Source of the DNA: Clostridium sp. UBA6758 | GTDB taxonomy: Bacteria > Bacillota > Clostridia > Clostridiales > Clostridiaceae | Length of the DNA: 19,455 nt | Reading direction: 5' to 3' | Assembly: GCA_002453475.1 (NCBI GenBank) | Contig: DKGY01000053.1 | Coordinates: 45,746 to 65,200 of the forward strand | Part shown: positions 1 through 8,267 of the stretch, one piece after another | Numbering within the stretch: the stretch's first letter is position 1 | Layout of the letters: the number at the start of each line of letters is the position of its first letter | The notes under the pieces: model-generated | Told to the model about the DNA's origin: nothing | The model's input: only the letters and a program-made list of their open reading frames with translations | Databases searched by the model: none | Program-made: the position numbers and the translations under genes

Positions 1-829
1 TGGAATAAGCTTAAAAGCAGAAGGAATATCTTATATAGCAGGTGCAGAACTTCCTTGTGTTATCATTGACATAGTTAGAGGTGGTCCAGGCCTTGGCGGA
101 ATTCAACCAGCTCAATCAGATTACTTCCAAGCAACTAAAGGTGGATCACATGGAGATTTCAACATGCCAGTATATGCACCATGTTCAATTCAAGAAATGG
201 TAGATTTAGTTCAAGATGCTTTCGATGTAGCTGATATGTACAGAACACCAGTTATGGTTATGGGAGATGGAATGCTTGGACAGATGATGGAGCCAGTAGA
301 GTTCAAAGAAAGAAGTGTAAGAGAACTTCCAGAAAAAACTTGGGCTGCTAATGGACTAAACGGAAGAGCTAACCATAATGTAATAAACTCACTATACTTA
401 AAACCAGAAGGTCTTGAAGCTCATAACTTAAAGTTACAAGCTAAATATAAAGCTATAAAAGAAAATGAAACTAAATATGAATTATATAATTGTGAAGATG
501 AAGTAGATTTAATAATGGTTGCATATGGAACAACTTCAAGAATATGCAAGACTGTTGTAAAATTAGCTGAAAAAGAAGGAATAAAGTTAGGTTTAATAAG
601 ACCAATAACATTATGGCCTTTCCCAGTAGAAGCTTTTGAAAAGACTGTGAATAAAACTAAACATGGTTATGCATCAATAGAGCTTAGCTGTGGTCAAATG
701 GTAGAAGATGTTAGACTTTCTGTTGAAGGAAGAAAACCAGTATTCTTCTTTGGAAGAACAGGTGGAATGGTTCCAAGCCCTAATGAAATCCTTGAAAATG
801 TTAAAAAATTCATAGGAGGTGCTAAATAA
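1..829 (+). CDS. vorB: 2-oxoacid:ferredoxin oxidoreductase alpha subunit (VorB-like), 5'-truncated by window
   Basis: The reading frame is open from base 2 to the stop at 827-829, giving 275 residues. Family members are about 350 residues, so the start lies upstream of the window. The first internal ATG (164) is not the start: the frame before it codes conserved sequence, including IVRGGPGLGGIQPAQSDY. The subunit belongs to the pyruvate/2-ketoacid:ferredoxin oxidoreductase family, which decarboxylates 2-oxoacids to acyl-CoA using TPP, CoA and ferredoxin. The motif region MPVYAPCSIQEMVDL and the later domain-II region resemble proteins annotated VorB (3-methyl-2-oxobutanoate). KorA (2-oxoglutarate) is a close alternative, and the substrate cannot be fixed from sequence. 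The stop overlaps the beta-subunit start (TAATG), so translation is probably coupled. Confidence 0.85.
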   Translation, partial: GISLKAEGISYIAGAELPCVIIDIVRGGPGLGGIQPAQSDYFQATKGGSHGDFNMPVYAPCSIQEMVDLVQDAFDVADMYRTPVMVMGDGMLGQMMEPVEFKERSVRELPEKTWAANGLNGRANHNVINSLYLKPEGLEAHNLKLQAKYKAIKENETKYELYNCEDEVDLIMVAYGTTSRICKTVVKLAEKEGIKLGLIRPITLWPFPVEAFEKTVNKTKHGYASIELSCGQMVEDVRLSVEGRKPVFFFGRTGGMVPSPNEILENVKKFIGGAK

Positions 830-1581
830 TGGCAATAGTATTTCAACCAACAAAAGCATTATTAGACGTGCCTACCCATTACTGCCCAGGATGTACTCAT
901 GGAATAATCCACAGACTAGTAGGGGAAGTACTTGAAGAATTAAATGTTATAGATAAAACAATTGGTGTAGCTCCAGTTGGATGTTCAGTTATGGCATATG
1001 ACTACTTTGCATGTGATATGTTTGAAGCTGCACACGGAAGAGCACCAGCAGTAGCTACAGGAATAAAAAGATCTAATCCTGATAAAGTTGTATTCACATA
1101 TCAAGGAGATGGAGACTTAGCAGCTATAGGAACAGCAGAAATTGTACATGCAGCTACAAGAGGAGAGAACATTGTTACAATCTTCGTAAATAACTGTATT
1201 TATGGTATGACAGGAGGACAAATGGCTCCAACAACATTACCAGGACAAGTTACAGAAACTTCTCCATATGGAAGAGATGTTAAGCTTCAAGGTCATCCGA
1301 TAAGAGTATCTGAAATGATATCTACATTAGATGGAGCTTGCTATGTAGAAAGAGTATCAGTAGATAACGTACCACATGTAAATAAAGCTAAAGCTGCTAT
1401 AAAGAAAGCTTTCCAAAATGCCATTGCTGGAAAAGGTTTTTCAATGGTTGAGGTTCTATCAATATGCCCAACTAACTGGGGATTATCAACTGAAGAGTCA
1501 CTTGGATGGTTAAGAGATAATATGATGCCATTCTACACTCTAGGTGTTAAAAAAGATACAACAACTGAGGAGGGAAAATAA
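829..1581 (+). CDS. 2-oxoacid:ferredoxin oxidoreductase beta subunit, TPP-binding
   Basis: This 250-residue protein is the thiamine-diphosphate-binding catalytic subunit. The TPP/Mg motif is visible as GDGDLAAIG followed about 25-30 residues later by NN (FVNNCIYGMTGGQ). Four cysteines sit where this family ligates its 4Fe-4S cluster: CPGC near the N-terminus, VGC around residue 50, and CPTNWG near residue 210. The cytoplasmic complex passes electrons from 2-oxoacid oxidation to ferredoxin. The ATG shares one base with the alpha stop and has AGGAGGT at 814-820. The length is normal for the family. The role is secure, but the choice between branched-chain 2-oxoacid and 2-oxoglutarate is not. 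Confidence 0.9.
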   Translation: MAIVFQPTKALLDVPTHYCPGCTHGIIHRLVGEVLEELNVIDKTIGVAPVGCSVMAYDYFACDMFEAAHGRAPAVATGIKRSNPDKVVFTYQGDGDLAAIGTAEIVHAATRGENIVTIFVNNCIYGMTGGQMAPTTLPGQVTETSPYGRDVKLQGHPIRVSEMISTLDGACYVERVSVDNVPHVNKAKAAIKKAFQNAIAGKGFSMVEVLSICPTNWGLSTEESLGWLRDNMMPFYTLGVKKDTTTEEGK

Positions 1582-1582
1582 T

Positions 1583-2116
1583 ATGGCATCACAAGAAATA
1601 ATATTTGCTGGATTTGGTGGACAAGGAATATTATCAATGGGTAAATTCTTAGCTTATGCTGGAATGGATGTTAATATGAATGTTTCATGGTTACCTTCTT
1701 ATGGGCCAGAAATGCGTGGAGGTACTGCAAACTGTTCTGTTATTGTTTCAGACGAAGCTGTTGGTTCTCCAATAGTAACTAACCCTACATCACTAGTTGT
1801 TATGAATAGACCTTCCCTTGATAAGTTTGAAAAAGAAATTTTACCAGGTGGATTACTGATATTAGATAGCGACTTAGTTGAAAGACCAGTTGAAAGAGAT
1901 GATATTGAAGTTATAAAAATACCAGCTCAAACAGAAGCTGCTAACCTTGGAAGCAAACAAATTGCAAACATGGTGCTTTTAGGAGCATTAGTTGCAAAAA
2001 CACAAATAGTTTCTATGGAAACTTTACTTCAATCTCTAAGAGATCACGGAAAAGAAAAATTCTTTGAAATCAATAGAAAAGCTTTAGAAATTGGAGCATC
2101 ATATGTAGTGAAATAA
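1583..2116 (+). CDS. 2-oxoacid:ferredoxin oxidoreductase gamma subunit
   Basis: This 177-residue protein begins MASQEIIFAGFGGQGI. The glycine-rich GFGGQG segment, then PSYGPEMRGGTANCSV, is characteristic of the gamma subunit of 2-oxoacid:acceptor oxidoreductases, which helps bind CoA and assembles with alpha and beta. The frame is open back to 1544, but the ATG at 1583 is preferred: it follows GAGGAGGG (about 1567-1573), lies one base after the beta stop, and gives the usual N-terminus. The upstream alternative would overlap beta by about 38 bases and add a non-conserved, charged stretch. It is the last gene of the operon, with a strong terminator 13 bases past the stop. Confidence 0.9.
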   Translation: MASQEIIFAGFGGQGILSMGKFLAYAGMDVNMNVSWLPSYGPEMRGGTANCSVIVSDEAVGSPIVTNPTSLVVMNRPSLDKFEKEILPGGLLILDSDLVERPVERDDIEVIKIPAQTEAANLGSKQIANMVLLGALVAKTQIVSMETLLQSLRDHGKEKFFEINRKALEIGASYVVK

Positions 2117-2128
2117 GCTTATTAGTTT

Positions 2129-2168
2129 AAAACTCCCGATAGTATTAATTACTCTCGGGAGTTTTTTT
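2129..2168 (+). terminator. Rho-independent terminator of the oxidoreductase operon
   Basis: A perfect 8-bp stem, ACTCCCGA (2132-2139) with TCGGGAGT (2154-2161), has A/T base pairs extending it outward and is followed by a run of T residues. It lies just after the gamma subunit and ends the operon. Confidence 0.9.
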
Positions 2169-2208
2169 AATACTTCGAAAAAATATCCATATATTGAGAA
2201 AAAAACTA

Positions 2209-2241
2209 TTTACAAATGTAACAATGTTATGTTACTATAAT
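2209..2241 (+). promoter_or_regulatory. Candidate long-spacer promoter with internal dyad, upstream of the bactofilin cluster
   Basis: A -35-like TTTACA (2209-2214) and a perfect -10 TATAAT (2236-2241) are 21 bp apart, longer than the usual 17. The spacer contains the perfect inverted repeat GTAACA-n6-TGTTAC (2218-2235), which directly abuts the -10. An over-long spacer with a central dyad is the layout used by MerR-family activators, and a MerR-like HTH protein is encoded at 3225-3848. That link is inference. A second, weaker -10 (TATAAT, 2296-2301) lies nearer the gene and could also serve. A related imperfect dyad, TAAC...GTTA, is at 2311-2325. Confidence 0.45.
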
Positions 2242-2349
2242 AATATGATAAATAAAAGTTAAATATAACGTGTTTTATGGGAAAAAAGAGTTGTATATAA
2301 TTAGTCGATATAACATTATTACGTTAGAATTAAAATGGAGGTATGAATT

Positions 2350-3144
2350 ATGGTAAATAATGAACAGTTTGGAGACTTGAAAATATCGGGGTCAGGTAGT
2401 GCTACGGGTGGAAGATATAGGATTGCATCTATCAGTGGAAGTGGAAAAATCGTTGGAGATGTAAACTGTGAGAAATTTAGTATAAGTGGAAGTGGAAAGG
2501 TTGAAGGTGCTGTTATAAGTAATAGTTTTAGCATTAGTGGAAGTGGAAAAGTAACTGGAGACTTAAACTGTGTTACTGGTAGTATAAGTGGAAGTGGTTC
2601 TGTCCTTGGTTCTATTCATGCAAACAAATTTAATATAAGTGGAAGTGGAAAAATAGGAGGTAACTTTAAAGGAGAAGAGCTCACTGTGGCAGGAGCAGGA
2701 AGAATTGAGGGTAGAATAAATGCAACTAATGTTAAGCTTTTAGGAGCTATTAGGGTAGGTCATGGTATTGAAGGTGAGCTTATAACTATAAAAGGTGCCA
2801 TTAAAAGTCTAGGAATGGTAAATGGGGATGAAGTAAATATAGAGTTAAATGGTGGTTGTGAAGTTGAAGAAATTGGAGCTACTAAGGTAAAAGTTTTAAA
2901 GGAATACTCTACTATCAATGCTATAGGAAGGTTTATTTGCAAAATGTTTAGCAAAAATTATGGATATTTAACTATTAGAACTATTGAAGCCGATGAAATT
3001 TATTTAGAAAACACCATAGCAGATGTAGTTCGTGGAGGAAAGATTACCATAGGAGAGGGGTGTAAAATTAAAAGAATAGAATATAGTGAGAGTCTAGAAA
3101 AACTAAATTCAGATTCTGTTATTGAAGAGGAAATGAAGCTATAG
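2350..3144 (+). CDS. Long bactofilin-like polymer-forming protein with SGSG repeats (YhbE/BacE-like)
   Basis: The protein has 264 residues, with no signal peptide or membrane segment. Residues 13-117 carry an SGSG motif at 13, 29, 46, 63, 80 and 97, then AGAG at 114, a period of 16-17 residues. This matches the rungs of the right-handed beta-helix found in bactofilins, which polymerise into filaments without a nucleotide. Residues about 209-249 (IEADEIYLEN...VVRGGKITIG...IKRIEYSESL) form a C-terminal block shared with the protein at 3884-4780. The gene order with the HTH protein between two such genes matches B. subtilis yhbE/yhbD/yhbF (bacE/bacF), whose products are reported to be needed for flagellar hook and filament assembly. 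Whether this one has that role is inference. The ATG at 2350 follows TGGAGGT (2336-2342). The gene is longer than canonical 100-180-residue bactofilins. Confidence 0.8.
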   Translation: MVNNEQFGDLKISGSGSATGGRYRIASISGSGKIVGDVNCEKFSISGSGKVEGAVISNSFSISGSGKVTGDLNCVTGSISGSGSVLGSIHANKFNISGSGKIGGNFKGEELTVAGAGRIEGRINATNVKLLGAIRVGHGIEGELITIKGAIKSLGMVNGDEVNIELNGGCEVEEIGATKVKVLKEYSTINAIGRFICKMFSKNYGYLTIRTIEADEIYLENTIADVVRGGKITIGEGCKIKRIEYSESLEKLNSDSVIEEEMKL

Positions 3145-3224
3145 ATTTTATGATTATTTAATTGATAAAGATATAAAAAGTTTAGATGGAGTAGAAACTA
3201 GACTATAAAAGAGGAGGAAATAAA

Positions 3225-3848
3225 GTGGAAGAAGAGTTAATTTCTAAAAAAGAAATATTAGATATGACGGGAATATCTTACGGACAATTATATAGATGGA
3301 AGAGAAAAGAGCTTATTCCGGAAGAGTGGTTTATAAAGAAGTCGAGTTATACGGGTCAAGAAACATTCTTCCCTAGGGAGAAGATAATAAATAGAATAAA
3401 TAAAATTCTAGAGTTAAAGGATGATATGCCTTTAGATGATTTAGCCGCAATGTTTACTAACAAACCAAAGGTAGATGATGTAAGTGAAGAGTATGTTATA
3501 GAAAAAGAAATTATAAGAGAAGAAACTCTTCCTATATATAACGATATGTTCAGAGAAAAGAATGAATATAATTTTAAAGATATTTTACTGATGCATATAC
3601 TTCAAAGTGAATTTGATTTAGGAAAGCTAACTATTAGTGAGATAGAAATCATGTTAAAACTCATTGATAAAGAATACAGAAATATAGAAGAAAAAGATGG
3701 AACACTTTATATCATAAGAAGATTAGGTATTGGGATTTGTGTAGTAGCATACAGAGAAAAAATAATTGTGGATGATGGTAGCAAAATAATAGGTGAAGTA
3801 AATATTAAAAATACTATAGAAAATCTTAAGATGAGATTAACAGTATAG
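3225..3848 (+). CDS. YhbD-like (DUF4004-type) protein with N-terminal MerR-like HTH
   Basis: This 207-residue protein starts at a GTG preceded by GAGGAGG (3211-3217). The N-terminus (about residues 5-60) reads as a MerR-type helix-turn-helix, ISKKEILDMTGISYGQLYRW, then a basic wing with LIPEEWF and a helical segment around residues 50-65. The remainder (about 75-207) is acidic and has no motif I can assign; it resembles the YhbD/DUF4004 family, whose biochemical role is not established. It lies 80 bp after one bactofilin gene and 35 bp before the next, so the three are probably co-transcribed. Likely roles are regulating its own operon or acting as a partner of the bactofilin filaments. Both are inference. 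Confidence 0.75.
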   Translation: MEEELISKKEILDMTGISYGQLYRWKRKELIPEEWFIKKSSYTGQETFFPREKIINRINKILELKDDMPLDDLAAMFTNKPKVDDVSEEYVIEKEIIREETLPIYNDMFREKNEYNFKDILLMHILQSEFDLGKLTISEIEIMLKLIDKEYRNIEEKDGTLYIIRRLGIGICVVAYREKIIVDDGSKIIGEVNIKNTIENLKMRLTV

Positions 3849-3883
3849 TTAACATTTAAAAATATAAAAGATGGGGTGTAAAA

Positions 3884-4780
3884 ATGAATTATGATAATTG
3901 TGCTGATTTAAAAATAAATGATGACTGGGAATCACAAGGTGGAAATTATAGAGATATAAAAATAAGTGGAGATGGAACTATAAATGGGGATATTAATTGT
4001 AGAACTATCAGTGTAAGTGGGGATGCAGAATTAAAGGGAAATGTATACTGTGAAGACCTATTTAAAGTAAGTGGAGATGTGGATATAAAAAATAGTCTAC
4101 AATGTGGAACTCTAAGAGTTAGCGGAGATGTAGATATACATGAGAATTTATCTGCAAAGGGAGAATTAAAGGTTAGTGGAGATGTTAATGTAGATGGAAG
4201 AGTAGCTTGTGGAACTCTCAGGATAAGTGGAGATATAGACGTGAAAAGTGATCTGGACTGTACCGGATTATTTCATTTAAGTGGAGATGCTGTTATTGGA
4301 GGAAATCTAAAAGCTGATAAAATTGAAGCTTCAGGTGATATAGAAAGTGAAGGTAAAATTACTGGTGGAGATATAGCTATATCAGGAGATATAACTGTAA
4401 AAGAAGGCATAGAGGGAGAAAAAATAACTCTAAGTGGAGATACAAATAGTGATGGACTGATAAATGGTGATGAGATATATATTACCATGTCAGGAAATCA
4501 TCATATTAAAGAAATAGGGGGAAGATTTGTAGCGGTAACAGAAAATATGTCAGGAAATGGAATAATAGGTTCACTATTCGCTAATAAACTTAGAAATAAA
4601 GGAAGTCTTCAATGTCAATGTATAGAAGGGGATGACATACTACTTAAAAATTCCAAGGTAGCTATAGTAAGAGGTAAAAATGTTACCATAGGAAAGCGAT
4701 CAATTATTAATAGAGTTGAATATTCAGGAGAGCTTATCATAGAAGATGATGGAATAGTTAAAGAGTCTATAAGGATATAG
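3884..4780 (+). CDS. Long bactofilin-like polymer-forming protein with SGD repeats (YhbF/BacF-like)
   Basis: This 298-residue protein is soluble, without signal peptide or TM segment. It has ten SGD motifs at residues 28, 45, 63, 80, 98, 115, 133, 150, 167 and 184. The spacing alternates 17 and 18 and then settles at 17, which indicates a regular beta-helix. The C-terminal block, about 244-284 (IEGDDILLKN...IVRGKNVTIG...INRVEYSGEL), aligns with residues 209-249 of the first bactofilin, so the two are diverged paralogs with different rung motifs (SGD versus SGSG). The ATG follows a GGGGTG-type RBS. Six cysteines, including the CQC at 244-246, are more than usual for a bactofilin. A joint filament with its paralog is plausible but unproven. 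Confidence 0.8.
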   Translation: MNYDNCADLKINDDWESQGGNYRDIKISGDGTINGDINCRTISVSGDAELKGNVYCEDLFKVSGDVDIKNSLQCGTLRVSGDVDIHENLSAKGELKVSGDVNVDGRVACGTLRISGDIDVKSDLDCTGLFHLSGDAVIGGNLKADKIEASGDIESEGKITGGDIAISGDITVKEGIEGEKITLSGDTNSDGLINGDEIYITMSGNHHIKEIGGRFVAVTENMSGNGIIGSLFANKLRNKGSLQCQCIEGDDILLKNSKVAIVRGKNVTIGKRSIINRVEYSGELIIEDDGIVKESIRI

Positions 4781-4876
4781 TTAAAAACAATATAAGTTAC
4801 AGCTGTTAATATAATGTAAAGTTATCTATTAAATATAATTAATAACATGTGAATTAAAACAAGAAGGGGGAAAATC

Positions 4877-6172
4877 ATGGAGGAAAGGTTAAAAGATCAA
4901 GGGGAAAATATAAGGTTATGGAATAAGAACTTTTTCTTGCTTTGGCAAGGACAGCTAGTATCTATGCTTGGGGATATATTATATATGATAGCATTGGACT
5001 TTTGGATACTAGACATTACTGGTTCCACTGGACTTATGGGACTTTTAAGTGCTCTTACAATGCTACCAAGAATAGTTTTAGGACCTTTTGCAGGAGTCTT
5101 TGTAGATAAATGGAATAGAAGAAATATTATAGTTTTAACGGATTTTATAAGAGGTATAGTTATAACCTTTGTAGGCATTGCTGGTATATTTGGATTTATA
5201 CAGGTATGGATGGTATTTATAGTTGGAATAATTAGTGGGTTATGTTCTGCTTTCTTTGGACCAGCTGTGAATTCAATAAAACCAGAATTAGTTCACGAAT
5301 CTAAATTTGTAAAAGCTAATTCTGTTACTAGTCTTGCAACTTCTGGTATGGATATGATAGGAAGTGCTATAGGCGGAGTTATATATGTAGCCATTGGTGC
5401 TCCATACATGTTTTTGGCTAATGGTATATCTTATTTAATTTCAGCTTTTACAGAAATATTTATAACCGAGCCTAAAAGAGAGAAGAAAGCTGAAAAAATA
5501 ACTTTTGTAGAAGATTTTAAAGAGGGATTTAGATTCCTTTGGAACTTTAAAACTTTAAGAAATTTATTTTTACTTGCATCACTACTAAATCTTTTTGTTA
5601 ATGCAGCATTTATATTAATACTTCCATATTTTAAATCTATGCCATTTTTGGGACCAGAAAAATACGGTTTATTTATGGCATCTATACCTATGGGAATGTT
5701 AGTAGGAAGTGCACTCTTATCAATAATTAGCATTAAAAAGAATCAAAAGTTTAAGATTTATAAATTTGGTGCATTGATATGTCTTGGAATGCTACCTTTT
5801 GTGGTTATAGTAGAAAATTTTTATGTTATGATACCTATAGCATTTATATCCTTTTTATTCAATGTAATATTTAATACTATATTTAATTCTGCAATTATGC
5901 TTGTAGTACCATCAGATAAGAGAGGTAAAATTGGAGCATTAATGAATACCATAAGTGGAGGGTTACAGCCTATAGGAACTTTGGTTGGTGGAATTTTAGG
6001 TGAATTTATGCCTATAAGAGCAGCTATTTTATCTCTTCTAGGTATAACTTTTATATTTGCTATAGCATTGGTTTCAGTAAGAGGAAGTAAAGCATTGATG
6101 GAATATGAAAGCAGTGATGGTACCGTAGAGGAACTTATAGAGAAAACAAATGGTATTGTCTTAGAAAGTTAA
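4877..6172 (+). CDS. MFS exporter, DHA3 (macrolide-efflux-like) family
   Basis: This 431-residue protein is strongly hydrophobic, with about 12 predicted membrane segments. The N-terminal NFFLLWQGQLVSMLGD and the loop GVFVDKWNRRNIIVLTDF (MFS motif A position, between TM2 and TM3) are typical of the DHA3/MFS_3 group that includes Mef-type drug exporters. These proteins use the proton gradient to expel small lipophilic compounds; the substrate here is unknown. The ATG follows AAGGGGG (4863-4869). The gene is 96 bp after the second bactofilin gene and on the same strand. It may be read from the same transcript or from its own weak promoter: TATAAT boxes are at 4810-4815 and 4834-4839, without good -35 elements. 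A terminator follows at 6200. Confidence 0.85.
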   Translation: MEERLKDQGENIRLWNKNFFLLWQGQLVSMLGDILYMIALDFWILDITGSTGLMGLLSALTMLPRIVLGPFAGVFVDKWNRRNIIVLTDFIRGIVITFVGIAGIFGFIQVWMVFIVGIISGLCSAFFGPAVNSIKPELVHESKFVKANSVTSLATSGMDMIGSAIGGVIYVAIGAPYMFLANGISYLISAFTEIFITEPKREKKAEKITFVEDFKEGFRFLWNFKTLRNLFLLASLLNLFVNAAFILILPYFKSMPFLGPEKYGLFMASIPMGMLVGSALLSIISIKKNQKFKIYKFGALICLGMLPFVVIVENFYVMIPIAFISFLFNVIFNTIFNSAIMLVVPSDKRGKIGALMNTISGGLQPIGTLVGGILGEFMPIRAAILSLLGITFIFAIALVSVRGSKALMEYESSDGTVEELIEKTNGIVLES

Positions 6173-6199
6173 TATGGTATAAAAAGAATAATGGACAAT

Positions 6200-6232
6200 A
6201 AAAGCAACACAGATTTTGTGTTGCTTTTGTTA
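6200..6232 (+). terminator. Rho-independent terminator after the MFS gene
   Basis: A perfect 12-bp stem, AAAAGCAACACA (6200-6211) with TGTGTTGCTTTT (6217-6228), encloses a 5-base loop and ends in T residues. It separates the bactofilin/MFS cluster from glmM. Confidence 0.9.
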
Positions 6233-6259
6233 TATTTAAGGATTAATGGTAAACTATTA

Positions 6260-6288
6260 TTGTTATGATATATAATTTATATTATAAT
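6260..6288 (+). promoter_or_regulatory. Probable sigma-A promoter of glmM
   Basis: TTGTTA (6260-6265) and TATAAT (6283-6288) are separated by exactly 17 bp, about 105 bases before the glmM ATG. A second TATAAT at 6271-6276 has no matching -35. No riboswitch-like fold was recognised in the leader, only a small GTGAAAAATTCAC hairpin around 6305-6317. Confidence 0.6.
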
Positions 6289-6393
6289 AAATCTGTATGT
6301 TATAGTGAAAAATTCACATGATAATGTAAACTTAGTAGATAAAATAAGATTATTTGTAGATAAGAAATCATATAAAGAGGAGAAGAATGATAT

Positions 6394-7743
6394 ATGAGTA
6401 GAATGTTTGGAACTGATGGAGTAAGAGGAATTGCTAATAAGGAATTAACTGTAGACCTTGCATATAAACTTGGAAAAGCGGGAGCATTAGTTTTAACTCA
6501 GTGCACTAGCAAACCTAGAATAATTGTAGGAATGGACACAAGAATATCTGGAGATATGCTAGAATCAGCTTTAGTTGCAGGGATTTTATCAGTAGGAGCA
6601 GAGGCTCTTTGTCTAGGGGTAGTACCAACTCCAGCTGTTGCGTATTTAACAAGAAAGTATAAGGCAGAAGCAGGTGTTGTAATATCTGCATCACATAATC
6701 CCGTTGAATATAATGGTATTAAGTTCTTTAATAAAGATGGATTTAAGTTAAGTGATGAATTAGAAGATAAAATTCAAAAGTTAATAGAAAGCGATTTTGA
6801 AGGAATTGATATTCCTACAGGAGGAATGTTAGGTAGAAAATACATAGGAGAAGATGCCATAAGTGACTATGTAGAGTTTGCTAAATCTACTATTGATGGT
6901 GATTTAAGTGGTATGAAAATTGCCGTTGATTGTGCAAATGGAGCAGCTTATAAAACTTCAGTAAAAGCATTAAAAGAATTAGGAGCAGAAGTTTTTATAA
7001 TTAATAGCGATCCAGATGGAATTAATATAAATAAGGATTGTGGTTCAACTCACCCTGAGGAGCTAATGAAATTTGTTGTGGAAAATAGATGCAATTTAGG
7101 ATTAGCCTTTGATGGGGATGCAGATAGATGCCTAGCAGTAGATGAAAAAGGAAACCTTGTGAATGGAGATTTCATGATGGTAATAGCAGCTAAACATCTT
7201 AAGTCTATAGGTAAATTAAATCAGGATACAGTTGTTGTAACTGTTATGAGTAACCTTGGACTTCATATAGCTTTAAAAGAAGCTGGGATTAAAACTATTA
7301 GCACTAAGGTTGGAGATAGATATGTGCTAGAAGAGATGGCTAAAGAAGGATATTCTATTGGGGGAGAGCAATCAGGTCACGTTATATTCTTAGATTTCAA
7401 TACTACAGGAGATGGTTTAGTTTCAGGACTTCAACTTGCAGAAACAGTGAAGAGTACTGGAAAAACTTTAAGTGAACTTGCAGCAACAATGAAGGAATTA
7501 CCACAAGTATTAGTAAATGCGAAGGTACCAAATAACATGAAGGATATCCATGAGAAAGATGAAGAAATCATGGCAGATATAAAAGCAATGGAAGATAAAA
7601 TGGCAGGTTGCGGTAGAGTATTAATCAGACCTTCAGGTACAGAACCACTAGTGAGAGTAATGCTAGAAGGTGAAAATCAAGAAGAAATAGATAAAATGGC
7701 TCATGAACTAGCTAAAAAAATAGAAGAAAAAGCGAATAGATAA
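6394..7743 (+). CDS. glmM: Phosphoglucosamine mutase GlmM
   Basis: The enzyme interconverts glucosamine-6-phosphate and glucosamine-1-phosphate in the cytoplasm, the step between GlmS and GlmU toward UDP-GlcNAc for peptidoglycan. At 449 residues it is full length. Visible motifs are the N-terminal [10 protein letters not shown]; the phosphoserine loop [16 protein letters not shown] with the catalytic Ser at residue 100; the metal-binding FDGDADRC near residue 240; the sugar-binding GGEQSGH near 325; and the phosphate-binding [12 protein letters not shown] near the C-terminus. All key residues are present. The ATG follows AGAGGAG (about 6376-6382). The gene has its own promoter and terminator, so it is probably monocistronic. 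It lies about 1.9 kb upstream of glmS on the same strand. Confidence 0.97.
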   Translation: MSRMFGTDGVRGIANKELTVDLAYKLGKAGALVLTQCTSKPRIIVGMDTRISGDMLESALVAGILSVGAEALCLGVVPTPAVAYLTRKYKAEAGVVISASHNPVEYNGIKFFNKDGFKLSDELEDKIQKLIESDFEGIDIPTGGMLGRKYIGEDAISDYVEFAKSTIDGDLSGMKIAVDCANGAAYKTSVKALKELGAEVFIINSDPDGININKDCGSTHPEELMKFVVENRCNLGLAFDGDADRCLAVDEKGNLVNGDFMMVIAAKHLKSIGKLNQDTVVVTVMSNLGLHIALKEAGIKTISTKVGDRYVLEEMAKEGYSIGGEQSGHVIFLDFNTTGDGLVSGLQLAETVKSTGKTLSELAATMKELPQVLVNAKVPNNMKDIHEKDEEIMADIKAMEDKMAGCGRVLIRPSGTEPLVRVMLEGENQEEIDKMAHELAKKIEEKANR

Positions 7744-7747
7744 AATA

Positions 7748-7775
7748 AGACCCGTGAAATTTCACGGGTTTTTAT
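7748..7775 (+). terminator. Rho-independent terminator after glmM
   Basis: The 20-base perfect palindrome at 7750-7769 (arms ACCCGTGAAA and TTTCACGGGT) is followed by TTTTT. It may also serve the convergent minus-strand gene ending at 7788, although the T-run on that strand is weaker. Confidence 0.9.
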
Positions 7776-7787
7776 TATAAAATTCAC

Positions 7788-8267
7788 CTAAAGTTTTTTA
7801 CTATAGTACACTTGTAGAATGACAAATGTAACCATAAATACAACAAGTACAGTCCATAGAGTCCAGAATATAGCAAGGTTAAATATTCCAGATATCATTA
7901 ATCCTATATAAACAAGAATGTTTAGTATAATAGCTGAAGAGTATATAGCTTTCTGAGTAATCAGTTGATTTCTCTCATCTTGTTCTTCTAACCTTTTTTC
8001 TTTTAGTTTCTTTTCATCCTTTAAAATGTTTTTTATCTTAATTATAAATATTAAACCTATTGTAATTAATGCAGCACCGATTCCAGTATAAAATCCATTT
8101 AAAAAATCAGGTAGATAGTCATATTTTCCATTAGAAAATATAAAACTAATAGCTATAGTGGCAACTCCAAGAATAACCACAATATAAAGTAAAGAAATTC
8201 TTTTCTTTAGTACTTTTTTATAATCTTTATCTGTTGTAGCATTAGATATAATAGCTTTTAATAACAT
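7788..8267 (-). CDS. Four-helix membrane protein of an XRE-linked module (DUF2178-like), function unknown
   Basis: This 159-residue integral membrane protein has hydrophobic segments at about residues 25-44, 58-78, 108-127 and 131-154. A charged loop after TM2 (about 79-100) ends in DERN (97-100), a motif common in small Firmicutes membrane proteins paired with YgzD/YozG-type XRE regulators. No enzymatic motif was seen. Its ATG overlaps the end of the XRE gene by about 10 bases, and AGGAGG sits just upstream within that gene, so the two are coupled. By analogy the XRE protein controls expression of the pair. A role in envelope stress or signalling is guesswork. Confidence 0.65.
   Translation of the reverse strand: MLLKAIISNATTDKDYKKVLKKRISLLYIVVILGVATIAISFIFSNGKYDYLPDFLNGFYTGIGAALITIGLIFIIKIKNILKDEKKLKEKRLEEQDERNQLITQKAIYSSAIILNILVYIGLMISGIFNLAIFWTLWTVLVVFMVTFVILQVYYSKKL

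Noticed and set aside
164..829. A shorter alpha-subunit gene starting at ATG 164.
   Set aside because: The frame is open to the window edge and codes conserved family sequence before 164, so the gene is truncated by the window and not started there.
1544..1582. An upstream start for the gamma subunit.
   Set aside because: It overlaps the beta gene, adds non-conserved residues and lacks a good RBS, whereas ATG 1583 follows GAGGAGGG.
2211..2220. TACAAATGTA matches the TACAnnTGTA pattern of BlaI/CopY operators.
   Set aside because: No BlaI, MecI or CopY-type regulator or target gene is in the window, and a 10-base AT-rich match is expected by chance. The overlapping GTAACA/TGTTAC dyad is more specific.
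2394..2660. Regular AGTGGAAGTGG repeats considered as a CRISPR or noncoding tandem array.
   Set aside because: They encode in-frame SGSG rungs of a bactofilin with a 51-base (17-codon) period. There are no spacers and no Cas genes.
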